Origin: Pseudobdellovibrionaceae bacterium
Lineage (GTDB): Bacteria; Bdellovibrionota; Bdellovibrionia; Bdellovibrionales; Bdellovibrionaceae
Assembly: GCA_030158485.1 (NCBI GenBank)
Contig: JAOASS010000015.1
Span: forward strand, 61,324-125,323
Direction: 5' to 3'
DNA length: 64,000 nt
Below are positions 51,208 to 60,592 of this stretch, piece after piece. Under the pieces are notes generated by a model that had not been told where the DNA came from, ran no database searches, and saw only the letters and a list, made by a program, of their open reading frames with translations. The translations under genes and the position numbers were made by a program. Each line of letters opens with the position of its first letter. The first letter of the stretch is position 1.

Positions 51208-53799
51208 ATGAAGCTCAAAAAGTTCAAGCTTAAAAATCAGTTACAAGTTCTTTTAGTGGAAAGTAGAAAATCACCCGTGGTTTCTGTTCAAATGTGGGTG
51301 CGCACAGGAAGTGCTGATGAAAAAAAAGGCGAAGAAGGAATTAGTCACTTCATTGAACATTTGCTTTTTAAAGGAACAAGAAAATTCAAAACAGGTGAAA
51401 TTGCCTCTCTCGTTGAAGGCTCGGGGGGTGAGCTTAACGCCTACACTTCCTATGATCAGACAGTTTTTTATGTCACGATTGCCTCTTCAAAGTCCGATGT
51501 TGCTCTTGAAGTGATTAGCGAAATGATGGGATTTCCAGAATTTGATCCAGCTGAAATTGACAATGAGCGTGGCGTTGTAATCGAGGAAATCAAACGGGGT
51601 GAAGATTCTTTAGGAAGCGTCGCTTGGAAAGAACTATTTGCAACCGTCTTCAAGAAACACACTTACAAAACTCCCATTATTGGTTTTGATAAAAACATAG
51701 AAGAATTTACTTCAAAAAAGATTAAAAACTATTTTAATACCCGCTATGTTCCATCAAACATGTTTCTTGTTGTAACAGGCGACTATAATTCATCAGAAAT
51801 GAAGAAAAAAGTTGAAAAATATTTTGGAGAATTCAAAGCCTACAAACTTGATAATCGAAAACGACTTAAAGAGCCTACTCAAAAAGCACCCCGTGCCCAT
51901 ATTGTTAAAACAAAATTCAAAAAAACTCAAACCTACTTAGCCTGGAGATCACCATCTATCCAGGGCGCTGATGTTCCAGCTCTGGATGTTTTGTCTATGA
52001 TTTTAGGTACAGGAGACAGCTCGCGCCTAGCCAAAAAGCTTCGACTTGATAACTTACTTGTGCAAAGCGTAGGCTCAATGGCCTATACGCCAAAAGACGA
52101 AGGTGTATTTGCTTTTGTCATGACCGGAGAGCCCGATAAACTTCCGCTAGCGATGAAAGAGTCTCTCGATGTGGCGCTTGAAATAATGAAAGCACCGCCA
52201 TCGCAGGAAGAAATGACAAAAGCTCTGTCTATACTTTCCAGTGAAGATATTTACTCGATGGAAACAGTTGATGGCTTGTCTCGAAAGATAGGTTCAGATC
52301 AGTTTTATATGAAAGACCCCGAATATTTCAAAAAATATTTAAAAGCTGTTTATGAATTAAAACCACATGATATTTCAAAAGTGGCTCGTAAGTATTTAAA
52401 ACCCGAAGCGCTTTCAGCCGTGTATTTATCTGAAGAAATACCAGAAAATTTTCAGCAAGAAATAGATGGATTATTGAAAAATTATACAAAAGACTATGAG
52501 AAAGTAAAAAAAGTCCAACTTCGGAAATTGAAGTTTTCAGCTAAGCCAATCAAGATAAAATTAAACAGTTCAGAAGTGGCAAAAACCGTAGTTAAGGTCA
52601 GGACTTCTGGTCTTACTTTAGTCACGCGAAAACAAACCGAAACTCCTACGTTTTCTCTGCGCATGGCTGCGTTGGGCGGGCTGCGTGCAGAAAAATCTGA
52701 AGACTCTGGTGCAGTCGAACTCATGACTCGCCTTTGGACTACGGGATCTCAAAATTACAATGAAGATCAAATTAATCAAATAGTTGAATCAAATTCGGCA
52801 GGTCTTTCCGCATTCGGGGGGCGCAATACAATCGGTCTTACTCTAGACGGCCTTTCGCCTTCACAAAAAGATTTGTACGCTGTGTATTTTGATCTTCTTA
52901 AGTCACCGTCTTGGGATCAGAAAATTATGGATCGCGAAAAACATGTTCAGCTTCAGCAGATTAAACACAAACAAGACAACCCAGCACAAGTCTGCTTTCA
53001 ACAGTTTCACCAAATGATGTTTGAAGGTCATCCCTACAGCCGTGATACTCTCGGTTCCGAAAGGACATTAAGTTCGATTAAAAGAGACAAAATGCTTTAT
53101 TATCAAAAAACTCTTTTGCAGCTCAAAAATATGGTTTTGGTGGCAGTGGGAGATTTCGATGACAAGTTACTTGAAAAAGAAATTGTTTCCTTAGAAAAAA
53201 GTCTAAGTCCGGGAAATCAGTTTAAGTCCGATTTGAAATTGCAGAAAATTGAAAGAAAAAAAGAAGGCTATATTAAACTTGAAAAAGAACAAACCCATAT
53301 TGTTCTAGGCTACAGAGGTCTTACGATTCAATCAGAAGATCGCTATGTGTTGGATATCATTCAGTCAGTACTGGCGGGACAAGGTGGAAGATTATTTCTA
53401 GAACTCAGAGACAAAAATTCGTTAGCATATTCCGTTTCGCCGATCCGTATGGAAGGTCTTGAAGCCGGATATTTTGGCACGTATATTGGTTGTTCGCCGG
53501 ATAAAAAAGACAAGGCTATTGAAATGATGCGAATAGAGCTCAAAAAAATGTCCAGCCAGTTAATTTCGGAAGAAGAGCTACAGCGTGCGAAGAATTATTT
53601 AATAGGGCAACAAGCAATTAGCTTACAAAGAAAATCAACAGTGAGTCAGTCTATTCTAATGGATGTTACATATGGCTTGCCGGCGAATCTTACTTTTGAA
53701 GTGATAGAAAAGTATAAAAAAATTACGCGCCAACAAGTACAAGATTTATCGAAACGTCTTTTTTCGGGCCCTGAAATTTTAAGCATTGTTGGGATTTAA
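51208..53799 (+). CDS. M16-family zinc metallopeptidase, two-domain form
   Basis: The 863-aa protein contains two M16 repeats. The first has the inverted zinc motif H47-F-I-E50-H51 and the third ligand probably E127 in NERGVVIEEIKRGED. The second (about 440-860) lacks the motif and ends in an AYSVSPIRMEG/GQQAISLQRKS region typical of the non-catalytic partner half. Such clamshell enzymes degrade peptides; no signal peptide is seen. AGAGGTG lies 6 bases before the ATG. It is divergent from hemW with only 22 bp between starts. Confidence 0.92.
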   Translation: MKLKKFKLKNQLQVLLVESRKSPVVSVQMWVRTGSADEKKGEEGISHFIEHLLFKGTRKFKTGEIASLVEGSGGELNAYTSYDQTVFYVTIASSKSDVALEVISEMMGFPEFDPAEIDNERGVVIEEIKRGEDSLGSVAWKELFATVFKKHTYKTPIIGFDKNIEEFTSKKIKNYFNTRYVPSNMFLVVTGDYNSSEMKKKVEKYFGEFKAYKLDNRKRLKEPTQKAPRAHIVKTKFKKTQTYLAWRSPSIQGADVPALDVLSMILGTGDSSRLAKKLRLDNLLVQSVGSMAYTPKDEGVFAFVMTGEPDKLPLAMKESLDVALEIMKAPPSQEEMTKALSILSSEDIYSMETVDGLSRKIGSDQFYMKDPEYFKKYLKAVYELKPHDISKVARKYLKPEALSAVYLSEEIPENFQQEIDGLLKNYTKDYEKVKKVQLRKLKFSAKPIKIKLNSSEVAKTVVKVRTSGLTLVTRKQTETPTFSLRMAALGGLRAEKSEDSGAVELMTRLWTTGSQNYNEDQINQIVESNSAGLSAFGGRNTIGLTLDGLSPSQKDLYAVYFDLLKSPSWDQKIMDREKHVQLQQIKHKQDNPAQVCFQQFHQMMFEGHPYSRDTLGSERTLSSIKRDKMLYYQKTLLQLKNMVLVAVGDFDDKLLEKEIVSLEKSLSPGNQFKSDLKLQKIERKKEGYIKLEKEQTHIVLGYRGLTIQSEDRYVLDIIQSVLAGQGGRLFLELRDKNSLAYSVSPIRMEGLEAGYFGTYIGCSPDKKDKAIEMMRIELKKMSSQLISEEELQRAKNYLIGQQAISLQRKSTVSQSILMDVTYGLPANLTFEVIEKYKKITRQQVQDLSKRLFSGPEILSIVGI

Positions 53800-53820
53800 T
53801 GAGTCGGCCGGCTAGGGCCA

Positions 53821-53878
53821 TCTCGAGTTAAGTCAGGTATAAAAAAAAGTTATTGAAGTGTCTCGACTTGAGTCATGT
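53821..53878. repeat. Two imperfect 18-bp direct repeats, 40 bp apart
   Basis: TCTCGAGTTAAGTCAGGT (53821-53838) and TCTCGACTTGAGTCATGT (53861-53878) match at 15 of 18 bases and start exactly 40 bp apart. They lie in the 128-bp gap before the unknown gene at 53928. A related string, GTCTCAACTTGA, occurs near 42606. The even spacing hints at a protein-binding pair, but this is only suggestive. Confidence 0.45.
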
Positions 53879-53927
53879 TTACTTCAGTCCGACGCTAAGA
53901 CTTCCGAAAGACTGATAAAATAGACGT

Positions 53928-54542
53928 ATGGGCACACCAATATTTGTCAGTCCTAAGGACTTTTTTAAAGAAGCCGTCAGAGACGCTTTTTCCAAGAGAA
54001 AAATCGAAGCATTTCCTATGGCTGAAGATTATCTTGTTCATGTTCTTGAGCATTATGTCGTTGCAGATCATTTACATGAATCTGAAAATGCAGAGTCTCA
54101 TGGACCCAAAAAAATTACTACACTGGCCGAAACACTTTTAATTGCAGCTCAGTCTGAACATTCGACTAAAGTCGATATGTTAAAAAAGCTAGGCGATAGG
54201 ACTTTATACATATGTGGATTTTTTAGTGATTCATTCCAACGAAAAGTGATTGATGTCGACTACTGTGCAGAAATGGGTGGCACGGCTTACCGAATTTTAG
54301 CGCAGTCTACAAAAGAAGATACACTTAGCAAAGTCTATAGCCTTTATTCAAAAAAGTTTTTGGCCTTCGTTGATGTGCTTAACTACATCAGTGAAAAATC
54401 ACAGCTTCAATCTTCTAGCAATGTTTTGCGCATCTATGACCGCTACCTTAAAACGGGCTCCGAATTAGCGCGAGAAAAGTTATCTCACTTGGGAATAGTA
54501 CCAATTTCTCGTGTGGACCAAAAAAAGGTATCGCAATACTAA
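53928..54542 (+). CDS. Conserved-looking protein of unknown function
   Basis: The 204-aa protein is mainly helical and soluble, with no signal peptide. It contains MAEDYLVHVLEHYV near residue 30 and TTLAETLLIAAQSEH near residue 64. I recognise no family. It lies immediately upstream of tatB, whose start is 23 bp after its stop, so it may be co-transcribed with the Tat genes. A GATAAAAT string just before the start may be part of a promoter. Confidence 0.65.
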   Translation: MGTPIFVSPKDFFKEAVRDAFSKRKIEAFPMAEDYLVHVLEHYVVADHLHESENAESHGPKKITTLAETLLIAAQSEHSTKVDMLKKLGDRTLYICGFFSDSFQRKVIDVDYCAEMGGTAYRILAQSTKEDTLSKVYSLYSKKFLAFVDVLNYISEKSQLQSSSNVLRIYDRYLKTGSELAREKLSHLGIVPISRVDQKKVSQY

Positions 54543-54564
54543 GCAGCATGCTAATTTCGAGACT

Positions 54565-54831
54565 ATGTTTGGACTTGGTTTTTCTGAAATCATTATTCTT
54601 GGTGTATTGGCCCTTATTCTTTTAGGGCCTGAACAGCTGCCTGATCTTGCGCGAAAATTAGGGCGGTTTATTAATGATCTCAAACGGACAACCGATGGAA
54701 TCAAAAATGAATTTCATAACTCTGGAATGAACCCAACAAATTTACTCGAAGATATCAAACGCGAACGGCCAAAAGAAAATATCAAAGAAAAAACAGATTT
54801 GCCCGGAAATGATGACAGTGGAAAAAAATGA
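54565..54831 (+). CDS. tatB: Sec-independent translocase subunit TatB (TatA/B family)
   Basis: The 88-aa protein has a single N-terminal membrane helix, then an amphipathic helix and a charged tail ending in DDSGKK. The N-terminus reads MFGLGFSEIIILGVLALILLGPEQLP. The Glu at residue 8 and the GPEQLP hinge are TatB-like. ATG 54565 is chosen because the family starts there; the upstream extension is charged and unlike it. It overlaps tatC by 23 bp. No second TatA-type gene is seen nearby, so it could also serve as TatA. Confidence 0.85.
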   Translation: MFGLGFSEIIILGVLALILLGPEQLPDLARKLGRFINDLKRTTDGIKNEFHNSGMNPTNLLEDIKRERPKENIKEKTDLPGNDDSGKK

Positions 54832-55558
54832 ATCTCTGACTCAGCATTTAAAAGATCTTCGAAGTTGTCTGATAAAAAGTACTTGGGCTGTCGCAATATT
54901 CACTTGTGTAGCTTATTACTACTCGGAATTCATTTTTGATTTTTTAAGAAATCCCGCCATTAAGTATTTACCAAACGGAGGCCTAGTTTTTACGCATCCC
55001 ATGGATAAATTTATGGCCCACTTAAAAATTGCAGTCTTCACAGGTATTATCGCGGCAGCACCTTTCTGGCTTTACCAAATTTGGTCCTTTGTTGCCCCTG
55101 GCCTTTATCAAAAGGAAAAAAAATACGCTGCGAATTTTATTTTATCCGGAACGTTACTTTTTTTAGTCGGAGTTTCTTTTAGTTATTTTTTGGTATTACC
55201 AACTGCATTTGAGTTCTTGTTTAATTTTGGAAGCACAATTGATAAACCCATGATTACGATTAGCGAGTATATGAACTTTGTCGTTCAAATGAGTCTTATG
55301 TTTGGAGTCTCGTTTGAGTTACCCCTGATACTTGTGATGCTTGGAATAACAGGAATTGTCAGCGCCGATTTTTTGCGCAAACAGCGCCGAGTTTCTTGGC
55401 TTATTTTAGCCGTTCTTTCGGCTTTTTTAACGCCAACTCCAGATGCCTTAAGCATGTTTATGATGTTGATACCCATGTTAATTTTGTTCGAAATCGCAAT
55501 TTTCTTAGTGGCCAGAGTTGAAAAAAAATCAACTGACGAAGTAGTTACGGAAATTTAA
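54809..55558 (+). CDS. tatC: Sec-independent translocase subunit TatC
   Basis: TatC recognises twin-arginine signal peptides and forms the core of the Tat export channel. The 249-aa protein has six membrane helices. It shows the N-terminal motif LTQHLKDLRSCLIKS with the conserved Glu-binding region, FVAPGLYQKEKKYA, and FGVSFELPLILVMLG with the intramembrane Glu. Its stop interlocks with the opposing biotin carrier gene by 4 bp. Confidence 0.96.
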   Translation: MMTVEKNESLTQHLKDLRSCLIKSTWAVAIFTCVAYYYSEFIFDFLRNPAIKYLPNGGLVFTHPMDKFMAHLKIAVFTGIIAAAPFWLYQIWSFVAPGLYQKEKKYAANFILSGTLLFLVGVSFSYFLVLPTAFEFLFNFGSTIDKPMITISEYMNFVVQMSLMFGVSFELPLILVMLGITGIVSADFLRKQRRVSWLILAVLSAFLTPTPDALSMFMMLIPMLILFEIAIFLVARVEKKSTDEVVTEI

Positions 55559-56082
55559 GGATCCTCAAACTTGATCAGTATAGCCCCTGATTCCACTGAA
55601 TCGCCTTGCTTAATCATGATGTCTTTGATCTTAACATCGCGGGAAGTTCGCATTTCATTTTCCATTTTCATTGCTTCCATAATCAAAAGTGGCTTGTTGG
55701 CTTTTACAATATCACCAATTTTAGCAAATATTTCGATGACTTTGCCAGGCATTCCCGCTCGCAAATCAGATTCACCACCAAATACGCCGCCCTTTTTTAA
55801 AGACTCATGTAAAATCATTTCATCGTTATAGATTTTAATCGTTCTAAATGAATTTCGAGTGAAAACCGTATATTCTGTGTCTTTGCCAATGACGTCGATC
55901 AGAAATGAGCTGCCGTTAAAAAGAAAGCTAATATATTGTTCCGCCACTTTGAAATCATTTTTAGCGATATCATAGTGAACCCACTCTTTAGAGCCTTCTT
56001 GTAAAGAAACTTTCCAAGTATGACGAAGTTCGGTCACGTCAATTTTATAATTTTTGCCTTTAAGTTCTGCTTCAAAATACAT
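55555..56082 (-). CDS. Biotin carboxyl carrier protein of an acyl-CoA carboxylase
   Basis: The 175-aa protein carries a C-terminal biotinyl domain (about 105-173) with the attachment motif EAMKMEN, the biotin going on K139. The N-terminal part (1-90) is beta-rich and would dock it to its partners. It is the last gene in a carboxylase operon, 14 bp after the biotin carboxylase gene. It would shuttle CO2 between the two enzyme subunits encoded upstream. Confidence 0.92.
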   Translation of the reverse strand: MYFEAELKGKNYKIDVTELRHTWKVSLQEGSKEWVHYDIAKNDFKVAEQYISFLFNGSSFLIDVIGKDTEYTVFTRNSFRTIKIYNDEMILHESLKKGGVFGGESDLRAGMPGKVIEIFAKIGDIVKANKPLLIMEAMKMENEMRTSRDVKIKDIMIKQGDSVESGAILIKFEDP

Positions 56083-56096
56083 ATTTCACTTAACCT

Positions 56097-57605
56097 TTAC
56101 ATTCTAAGAGCAAGTTTGCGGCCGATTCTTTTCCAATTGCTAACTAAATTTAATTGTCTCACGTCTTTTGATTTACGATCGTTGTAAGCTTGAATAGCTG
56201 CTGCAATTAGAAAAACAGGATCTTCTACTTCAGTGAAAAGTTGAGGCTCTATAACTTCAAAGTTTTTTTCAATAAATTGAGTGGTATAACTTCCGTCAAT
56301 AAACTTTTCATGATTCAAAATTGATTTGTGCAGAACTATATTTGTTTTGATTCCCGTTAATACAAACTCGGTTAAAGCCCTTTGCATTCGTCCTATAGCT
56401 TCTTCTCGTGTTTCACCCCAAGTTATTACTTTGGCAATCATGGGATCATAATAAATAGGAACCTCATAGCCAGGATAAGCATAGGAATCGACCCGAAGGA
56501 AAGGACCCTGCGGATGTCGACAAGCATTGATTCGACCCGGACTTGGTTTGTATGTGATAGGGTCTTCAGCACAAATGCGGCACTCAATTGCATGACCCTT
56601 TTGTTTCACATCAGATTGTTTCATGGAAAGTGGATTGCCTGCAGCAACCGAAATTTGTTCCCGGACCAAGTCATAACCTGTGGTTTGTTCTGTTATCGGG
56701 TGCTCAACTTGCAGGCGAGTATTCATTTCCATGAAGAAAAATTCTTTTGTTTTATTGTCGAAAATAAATTCGATTGTGCCGGCTCCTACGTAGCCGATTT
56801 GTTGAGCCGCCCTGACGGCGGCATCACCCATTTTTTGGCGAACTTCTGCTGGGACAGAAGGACTCGGAGCTTCTTCAATAATCTTTTGATGTCTTCGTTG
56901 AACAGAACATTCTCGCTCGAAAAGATGAACAACATTTCCATGGGTATCGCCAAAAACCTGAATTTCGATATGTTTAGGGTCATTGATAAATTTTTCGATA
57001 TACACAGTGGGATCTGCAAAATAGTTTTGTCCTTCGGAGCGGCACGCCCTGAAAGCACTTTCGAGTTCTTCTGCTTTTTTTACAACTCGCATTCCTTTTC
57101 CACCACCACCCGCAGAGGCTTTGATGATGACAGGAAATCCAATTTTTTCTGCAATCTTCTGAGCCTCTTCAACAGACTCAACTCCGCCATCACTACCTGG
57201 AACAGTTGGAACTTTGGCGATTTTCATAAGAGCTTTTGCCGAAAGCTTATCTCCCATTGCTTCAATATTTTCAGGCGTAGGCCCGATAAACACAATTCCA
57301 GCTTTGGCACAGGCCCGTGCAAAATTTGTATTTTCAGAAAGAAATCCGTAGCCGGGATGAATAGCATCGACGCCGGCTTCTTTTGCAACAGATAAAATTT
57401 TCTCGTAATTTAAGTAGGATTCTTTGCTTGGCGCAGGACCCACGTTGTAAGCTTGGTCAGCCAAAAACACGTGCAGACTTTCACGATCAGCATCACTGAA
57501 AATAGCCACAGATCCAATTCCAAGCTCACGGCAGGCGCGGGTGATGCGAATTGCAATTTCGCCTCTGTTGGCAATAAGAATTTTTTTAAATGGAATATTC
57601 ATCAT
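56097..57605 (-). CDS. Biotin carboxylase subunit of an acyl-CoA carboxylase
   Basis: This ATP-grasp enzyme carboxylates the biotin of the carrier protein. The 502-aa protein begins KILIANRGEIAIRITRACRELG and shows the Gly-rich ATP loop IIKASAGGGGKGMRVV and the catalytic region FMEMNTRLQVEHPITE. It is longer than AccC of acetyl-CoA carboxylase (about 450), with an extra C-terminal part typical of propionyl/methylcrotonyl-type enzymes that lack a fused biotin domain. GGAG lies 6 bases before the first of two ATG codons. Confidence 0.93.
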   Translation of the reverse strand: MMNIPFKKILIANRGEIAIRITRACRELGIGSVAIFSDADRESLHVFLADQAYNVGPAPSKESYLNYEKILSVAKEAGVDAIHPGYGFLSENTNFARACAKAGIVFIGPTPENIEAMGDKLSAKALMKIAKVPTVPGSDGGVESVEEAQKIAEKIGFPVIIKASAGGGGKGMRVVKKAEELESAFRACRSEGQNYFADPTVYIEKFINDPKHIEIQVFGDTHGNVVHLFERECSVQRRHQKIIEEAPSPSVPAEVRQKMGDAAVRAAQQIGYVGAGTIEFIFDNKTKEFFFMEMNTRLQVEHPITEQTTGYDLVREQISVAAGNPLSMKQSDVKQKGHAIECRICAEDPITYKPSPGRINACRHPQGPFLRVDSYAYPGYEVPIYYDPMIAKVITWGETREEAIGRMQRALTEFVLTGIKTNIVLHKSILNHEKFIDGSYTTQFIEKNFEVIEPQLFTEVEDPVFLIAAAIQAYNDRKSKDVRQLNLVSNWKRIGRKLALRM

Positions 57606-57617
57606 AATAAACTCCGA

Positions 57618-59177
57618 TTAAAGGGGAATATTCCCATGTTTTTTAGGTGGGATCAAATCTCGCTTGTGTTTAAGCATTTCAAGAGAATCAATGATACGCT
57701 TTCTTGTTAAAGCGGGCTCAATGACTTCGTCAGTGTATCCTAATTCTGCCGATACGTAGGGGTTACTAAATTTTTCTTCATATTCGGCAATGAGCTCGGC
57801 TCTTTTGGCGGGACTGTCTTTTGCTTTTGCTATTTCTTCTCTGAAGATAACATTCACAGCGCCTTCAGCACCCATCACAGCAATCTCGGCTGAAGGGAAT
57901 GCTAAATTCACATCAGATCTTAAAAGTTTAGAGCCCATCACGATATAAGCTCCACCGTATGCTTTGCGTGTGATTACCGTAATTTTAGGAACGGTAGCTT
58001 CAGCGTAAGCATAAAGTAATTTTGCTCCATGAGTAATGATACCATTCCACTCTTGATCTTTACCTGGTAGAAAGCCAGGAACGTCGACGAAGCTAACAAC
58101 AGGTATGTTAAAGGCATCACAGAAGCGAATAAATCTTGCTGCTTTTCTTGAGGCTTCAATGTTCAAACAACCCGCGAGAACCTGCGGCTGATTGGCGACA
58201 ATCCCAACAGGACGACCATTAAAACGAGCAAAGCCGACTATCACGTTCTGAGCGTAGTGCTTGTGTATTTCCAAAAAGTAACCTTCATCTACACACTCGG
58301 TGATGACCTGAAGCATGTCGTAAGGTTTCTTAGGATTATCGGGAATCAAAGTATTCAAATTTTCAACAATCCGATCGGGTCGATCGTTTGTTGGTAGAAC
58401 AGGGGCATCATCCAAATTATTTGCAGGTAAGAAACTTAAAAGTTCACGAATCATGAGTAAGCAATTTTTATCATCTTCGGTTGCAAAATGAGCAACGCCC
58501 GATTTCTGAGAGTGCGTCAGCGCGCCACCTAAATCTTCTTTGGTCACATCTTCATGAGTCACCGTTTTAATAACGTCTGGACCTGTCACAAACATGTAGG
58601 AAGAGTTTTTGACCATGAAAATAAAATCTGTGATGGAAGGAGAATAGACGGCTCCACCGGCACAGGGGCCCATGATAGCTGTAATTTGGGGAATAACGCC
58701 GGAACCTAAAACATTTCTTGTGAAAATATCAGCATAGCCACCAAGAGACTCGATGCCTTCCTGAATTCTAGCCCCACCAGAATCGTTCAATGAAATAAAA
58801 GGTGAGCCATTTTTAATAGCAAGGTCCATCACTTTACAAATTTTATTCGCTTGTGTGCGGCTCATAGAGCCACCAATCACAGTGAAGTCTTGGCTTGAAA
58901 CATAAACGATTTTGCCATTCACGCGGCCATATCCCGTCACAACACCATCGCCAGGCGACTTGTTATTTTCCATTCCATAATGAGTACATCGATGAGTAAC
59001 AAATCGATCCATTTCCACAAAACTTCCAGGATCTAATAAAACATCAAGCCGTTCGCGTGCCGACAGTCGATTGCCTTTTTTTTGTTTTGCGATTCTGTCA
59101 GACCCGCCTCCTTCCATCGCTTTTTGATTGCGATGTTCAAGATCTTGTAATAGGTGCTGCATTTTTTCAGTCATCAT
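57618..59177 (-). CDS. Carboxyltransferase beta subunit of an acyl-CoA carboxylase
   Basis: The 519-aa protein is of the PccB/AccD5 type, a single chain holding both crotonase-like halves. It shows [35 protein letters not shown] and [16 protein letters not shown], and in the second half [17 protein letters not shown] with [16 protein letters not shown]. Together with the next two genes it should carboxylate an acyl-CoA, most likely propionyl-CoA, to methylmalonyl-CoA; the substrate is an inference. The first of two ATG codons has AGGA upstream. Confidence 0.93.
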   Translation of the reverse strand: MMTEKMQHLLQDLEHRNQKAMEGGGSDRIAKQKKGNRLSARERLDVLLDPGSFVEMDRFVTHRCTHYGMENNKSPGDGVVTGYGRVNGKIVYVSSQDFTVIGGSMSRTQANKICKVMDLAIKNGSPFISLNDSGGARIQEGIESLGGYADIFTRNVLGSGVIPQITAIMGPCAGGAVYSPSITDFIFMVKNSSYMFVTGPDVIKTVTHEDVTKEDLGGALTHSQKSGVAHFATEDDKNCLLMIRELLSFLPANNLDDAPVLPTNDRPDRIVENLNTLIPDNPKKPYDMLQVITECVDEGYFLEIHKHYAQNVIVGFARFNGRPVGIVANQPQVLAGCLNIEASRKAARFIRFCDAFNIPVVSFVDVPGFLPGKDQEWNGIITHGAKLLYAYAEATVPKITVITRKAYGGAYIVMGSKLLRSDVNLAFPSAEIAVMGAEGAVNVIFREEIAKAKDSPAKRAELIAEYEEKFSNPYVSAELGYTDEVIEPALTRKRIIDSLEMLKHKRDLIPPKKHGNIPL

Positions 59178-59221
59178 AGTGAAGGGTCCTTTTTTTAAAT
59201 TTCAAATTTAATTTCTAAGTT

Positions 59222-60511
59222 TTAAGGATAAGCGCGTCCATAGAGACGCGGAAAGGGTGCCGTTTCTCTAACGTGAGGCAGTCCACAAATCCAGGTGACC
59301 GCTCTTTCAAGTCCCAGTCCAAATCCAGAACTTGGCACTCCACCATAGCGTCGTAAATCTAAGTACCATTCGAAATCTTTCATATCCAGCTTGTGTTCGT
59401 GAATTTTTGAAACGAGCTTTTCAATACTCTCTTCACGTTGTCCACCGCCAATAATTTCGCCGTAACCTTCAGTTGCCAACAAATCACAGCCCATTGCATA
59501 TCCAGGCTCTTTTGGATCTTCTTTCATATAAAAAGCTTTGATCGCGGAAGGATAGTGATGAACAAAAACAGGTCTATCAAATTGTGAAGAAATAATTGTT
59601 TCATCCGGGGCTCCGAAATCATCACCGACAACAAAACTAGGATTTTCTTTTAGAATAATTTTTGCAGCTTCTTGATAGTGTATTTTAGGGAACGGAGCGA
59701 TGATGTTCGCCAACTTTGAAAGGTCTCTTTCCAAAACCTTCATTTCTTCCTGACGATTTTTAAGAACTCTTTGTACAATGTATTCAACAAATTGTTCCGC
59801 TAATTCCATATTGTCGTACATATCATTAAAAGCGACTTCTGGTTCGACCATCCAAAATTCGATAAGATGTCTGCGAGTTTTTGATTTCTCTGCCCTAAAA
59901 GTGGGACCAAAGCAGTAGACTTTTCCAAAGGCCCGAGCCGTTGCCTCCATGTAAAGCTGCCCCGATTGCGATAGATACATTTTTTCATCAAAATATTTTG
60001 TTTCGAAAAGATTAGATGTTCCTTCGCATGCACTCGGTGTAAAAATCGGAGCATCAGTTAGAGTAAATCCGCGGCCATCAAAAAAATCACGAATGGCCAT
60101 AATAATTTCATGGCGGACGCGCAAAACGGCATGCTGTCTTTTTGATCGAATCCAAAGATGACGATTTTCCATCAGAAAATCAGTTCCATGATCTTTTGGT
60201 GAAATAGGGTAATTTTCGCTTTTACCAACAATTTCAAAATTTTGCGCACCGATTTCAAAAACATTTTCATGTTTAGGGTGTTTTCGTACGATGCCTGTTA
60301 GTTTGAGAGAAGTTTCTTGAGTGATTTGATCAAAATTTGTCAGCGCCTCTTCTGCGCACTCACCTTTAAAGAAAACACATGACGCGATACCAGTGCCGTC
60401 TCTAAGTTCTAAGAATTTAACTTTGCCAGATGATCTGACTTGATAAGCCCAACCTTTTAGTTCAACAGTTTGGCCTACATAATTTTTTAAATCCGCAATA
60501 TATGTTCGCAT
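59222..60511 (-). CDS. asnS: Asparaginyl-tRNA synthetase
   Basis: This class II enzyme charges tRNA-Asn. The 429-aa protein has the N-terminal OB-fold anticodon domain ([24 protein letters not shown]) and the catalytic motifs [20 protein letters not shown] (motif 2) and [21 protein letters not shown] (motif 3). Overall it fits AsnRS rather than AspRS. AGAGGA lies 6-7 bases before the ATG. Confidence 0.95.
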   Translation of the reverse strand: MRTYIADLKNYVGQTVELKGWAYQVRSSGKVKFLELRDGTGIASCVFFKGECAEEALTNFDQITQETSLKLTGIVRKHPKHENVFEIGAQNFEIVGKSENYPISPKDHGTDFLMENRHLWIRSKRQHAVLRVRHEIIMAIRDFFDGRGFTLTDAPIFTPSACEGTSNLFETKYFDEKMYLSQSGQLYMEATARAFGKVYCFGPTFRAEKSKTRRHLIEFWMVEPEVAFNDMYDNMELAEQFVEYIVQRVLKNRQEEMKVLERDLSKLANIIAPFPKIHYQEAAKIILKENPSFVVGDDFGAPDETIISSQFDRPVFVHHYPSAIKAFYMKEDPKEPGYAMGCDLLATEGYGEIIGGGQREESIEKLVSKIHEHKLDMKDFEWYLDLRRYGGVPSSGFGLGLERAVTWICGLPHVRETAPFPRLYGRAYP

Positions 60512-60592
60512 ATGTCATCCTCTTTGCCCGCGTTGCGATTCAAGACACAAAGAGAGAAGCTATCACATGTTGCGGCGTATAATCGAAGAGTT

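Noticed and set aside
56382-57395. A 337-codon plus-strand open frame opposite the biotin carboxylase gene
   Set aside because: It is antisense to a well-conserved gene and its product is Cys/Phe/His-rich with no recognisable domain. Long mirror frames of this kind are common opposite coding regions.
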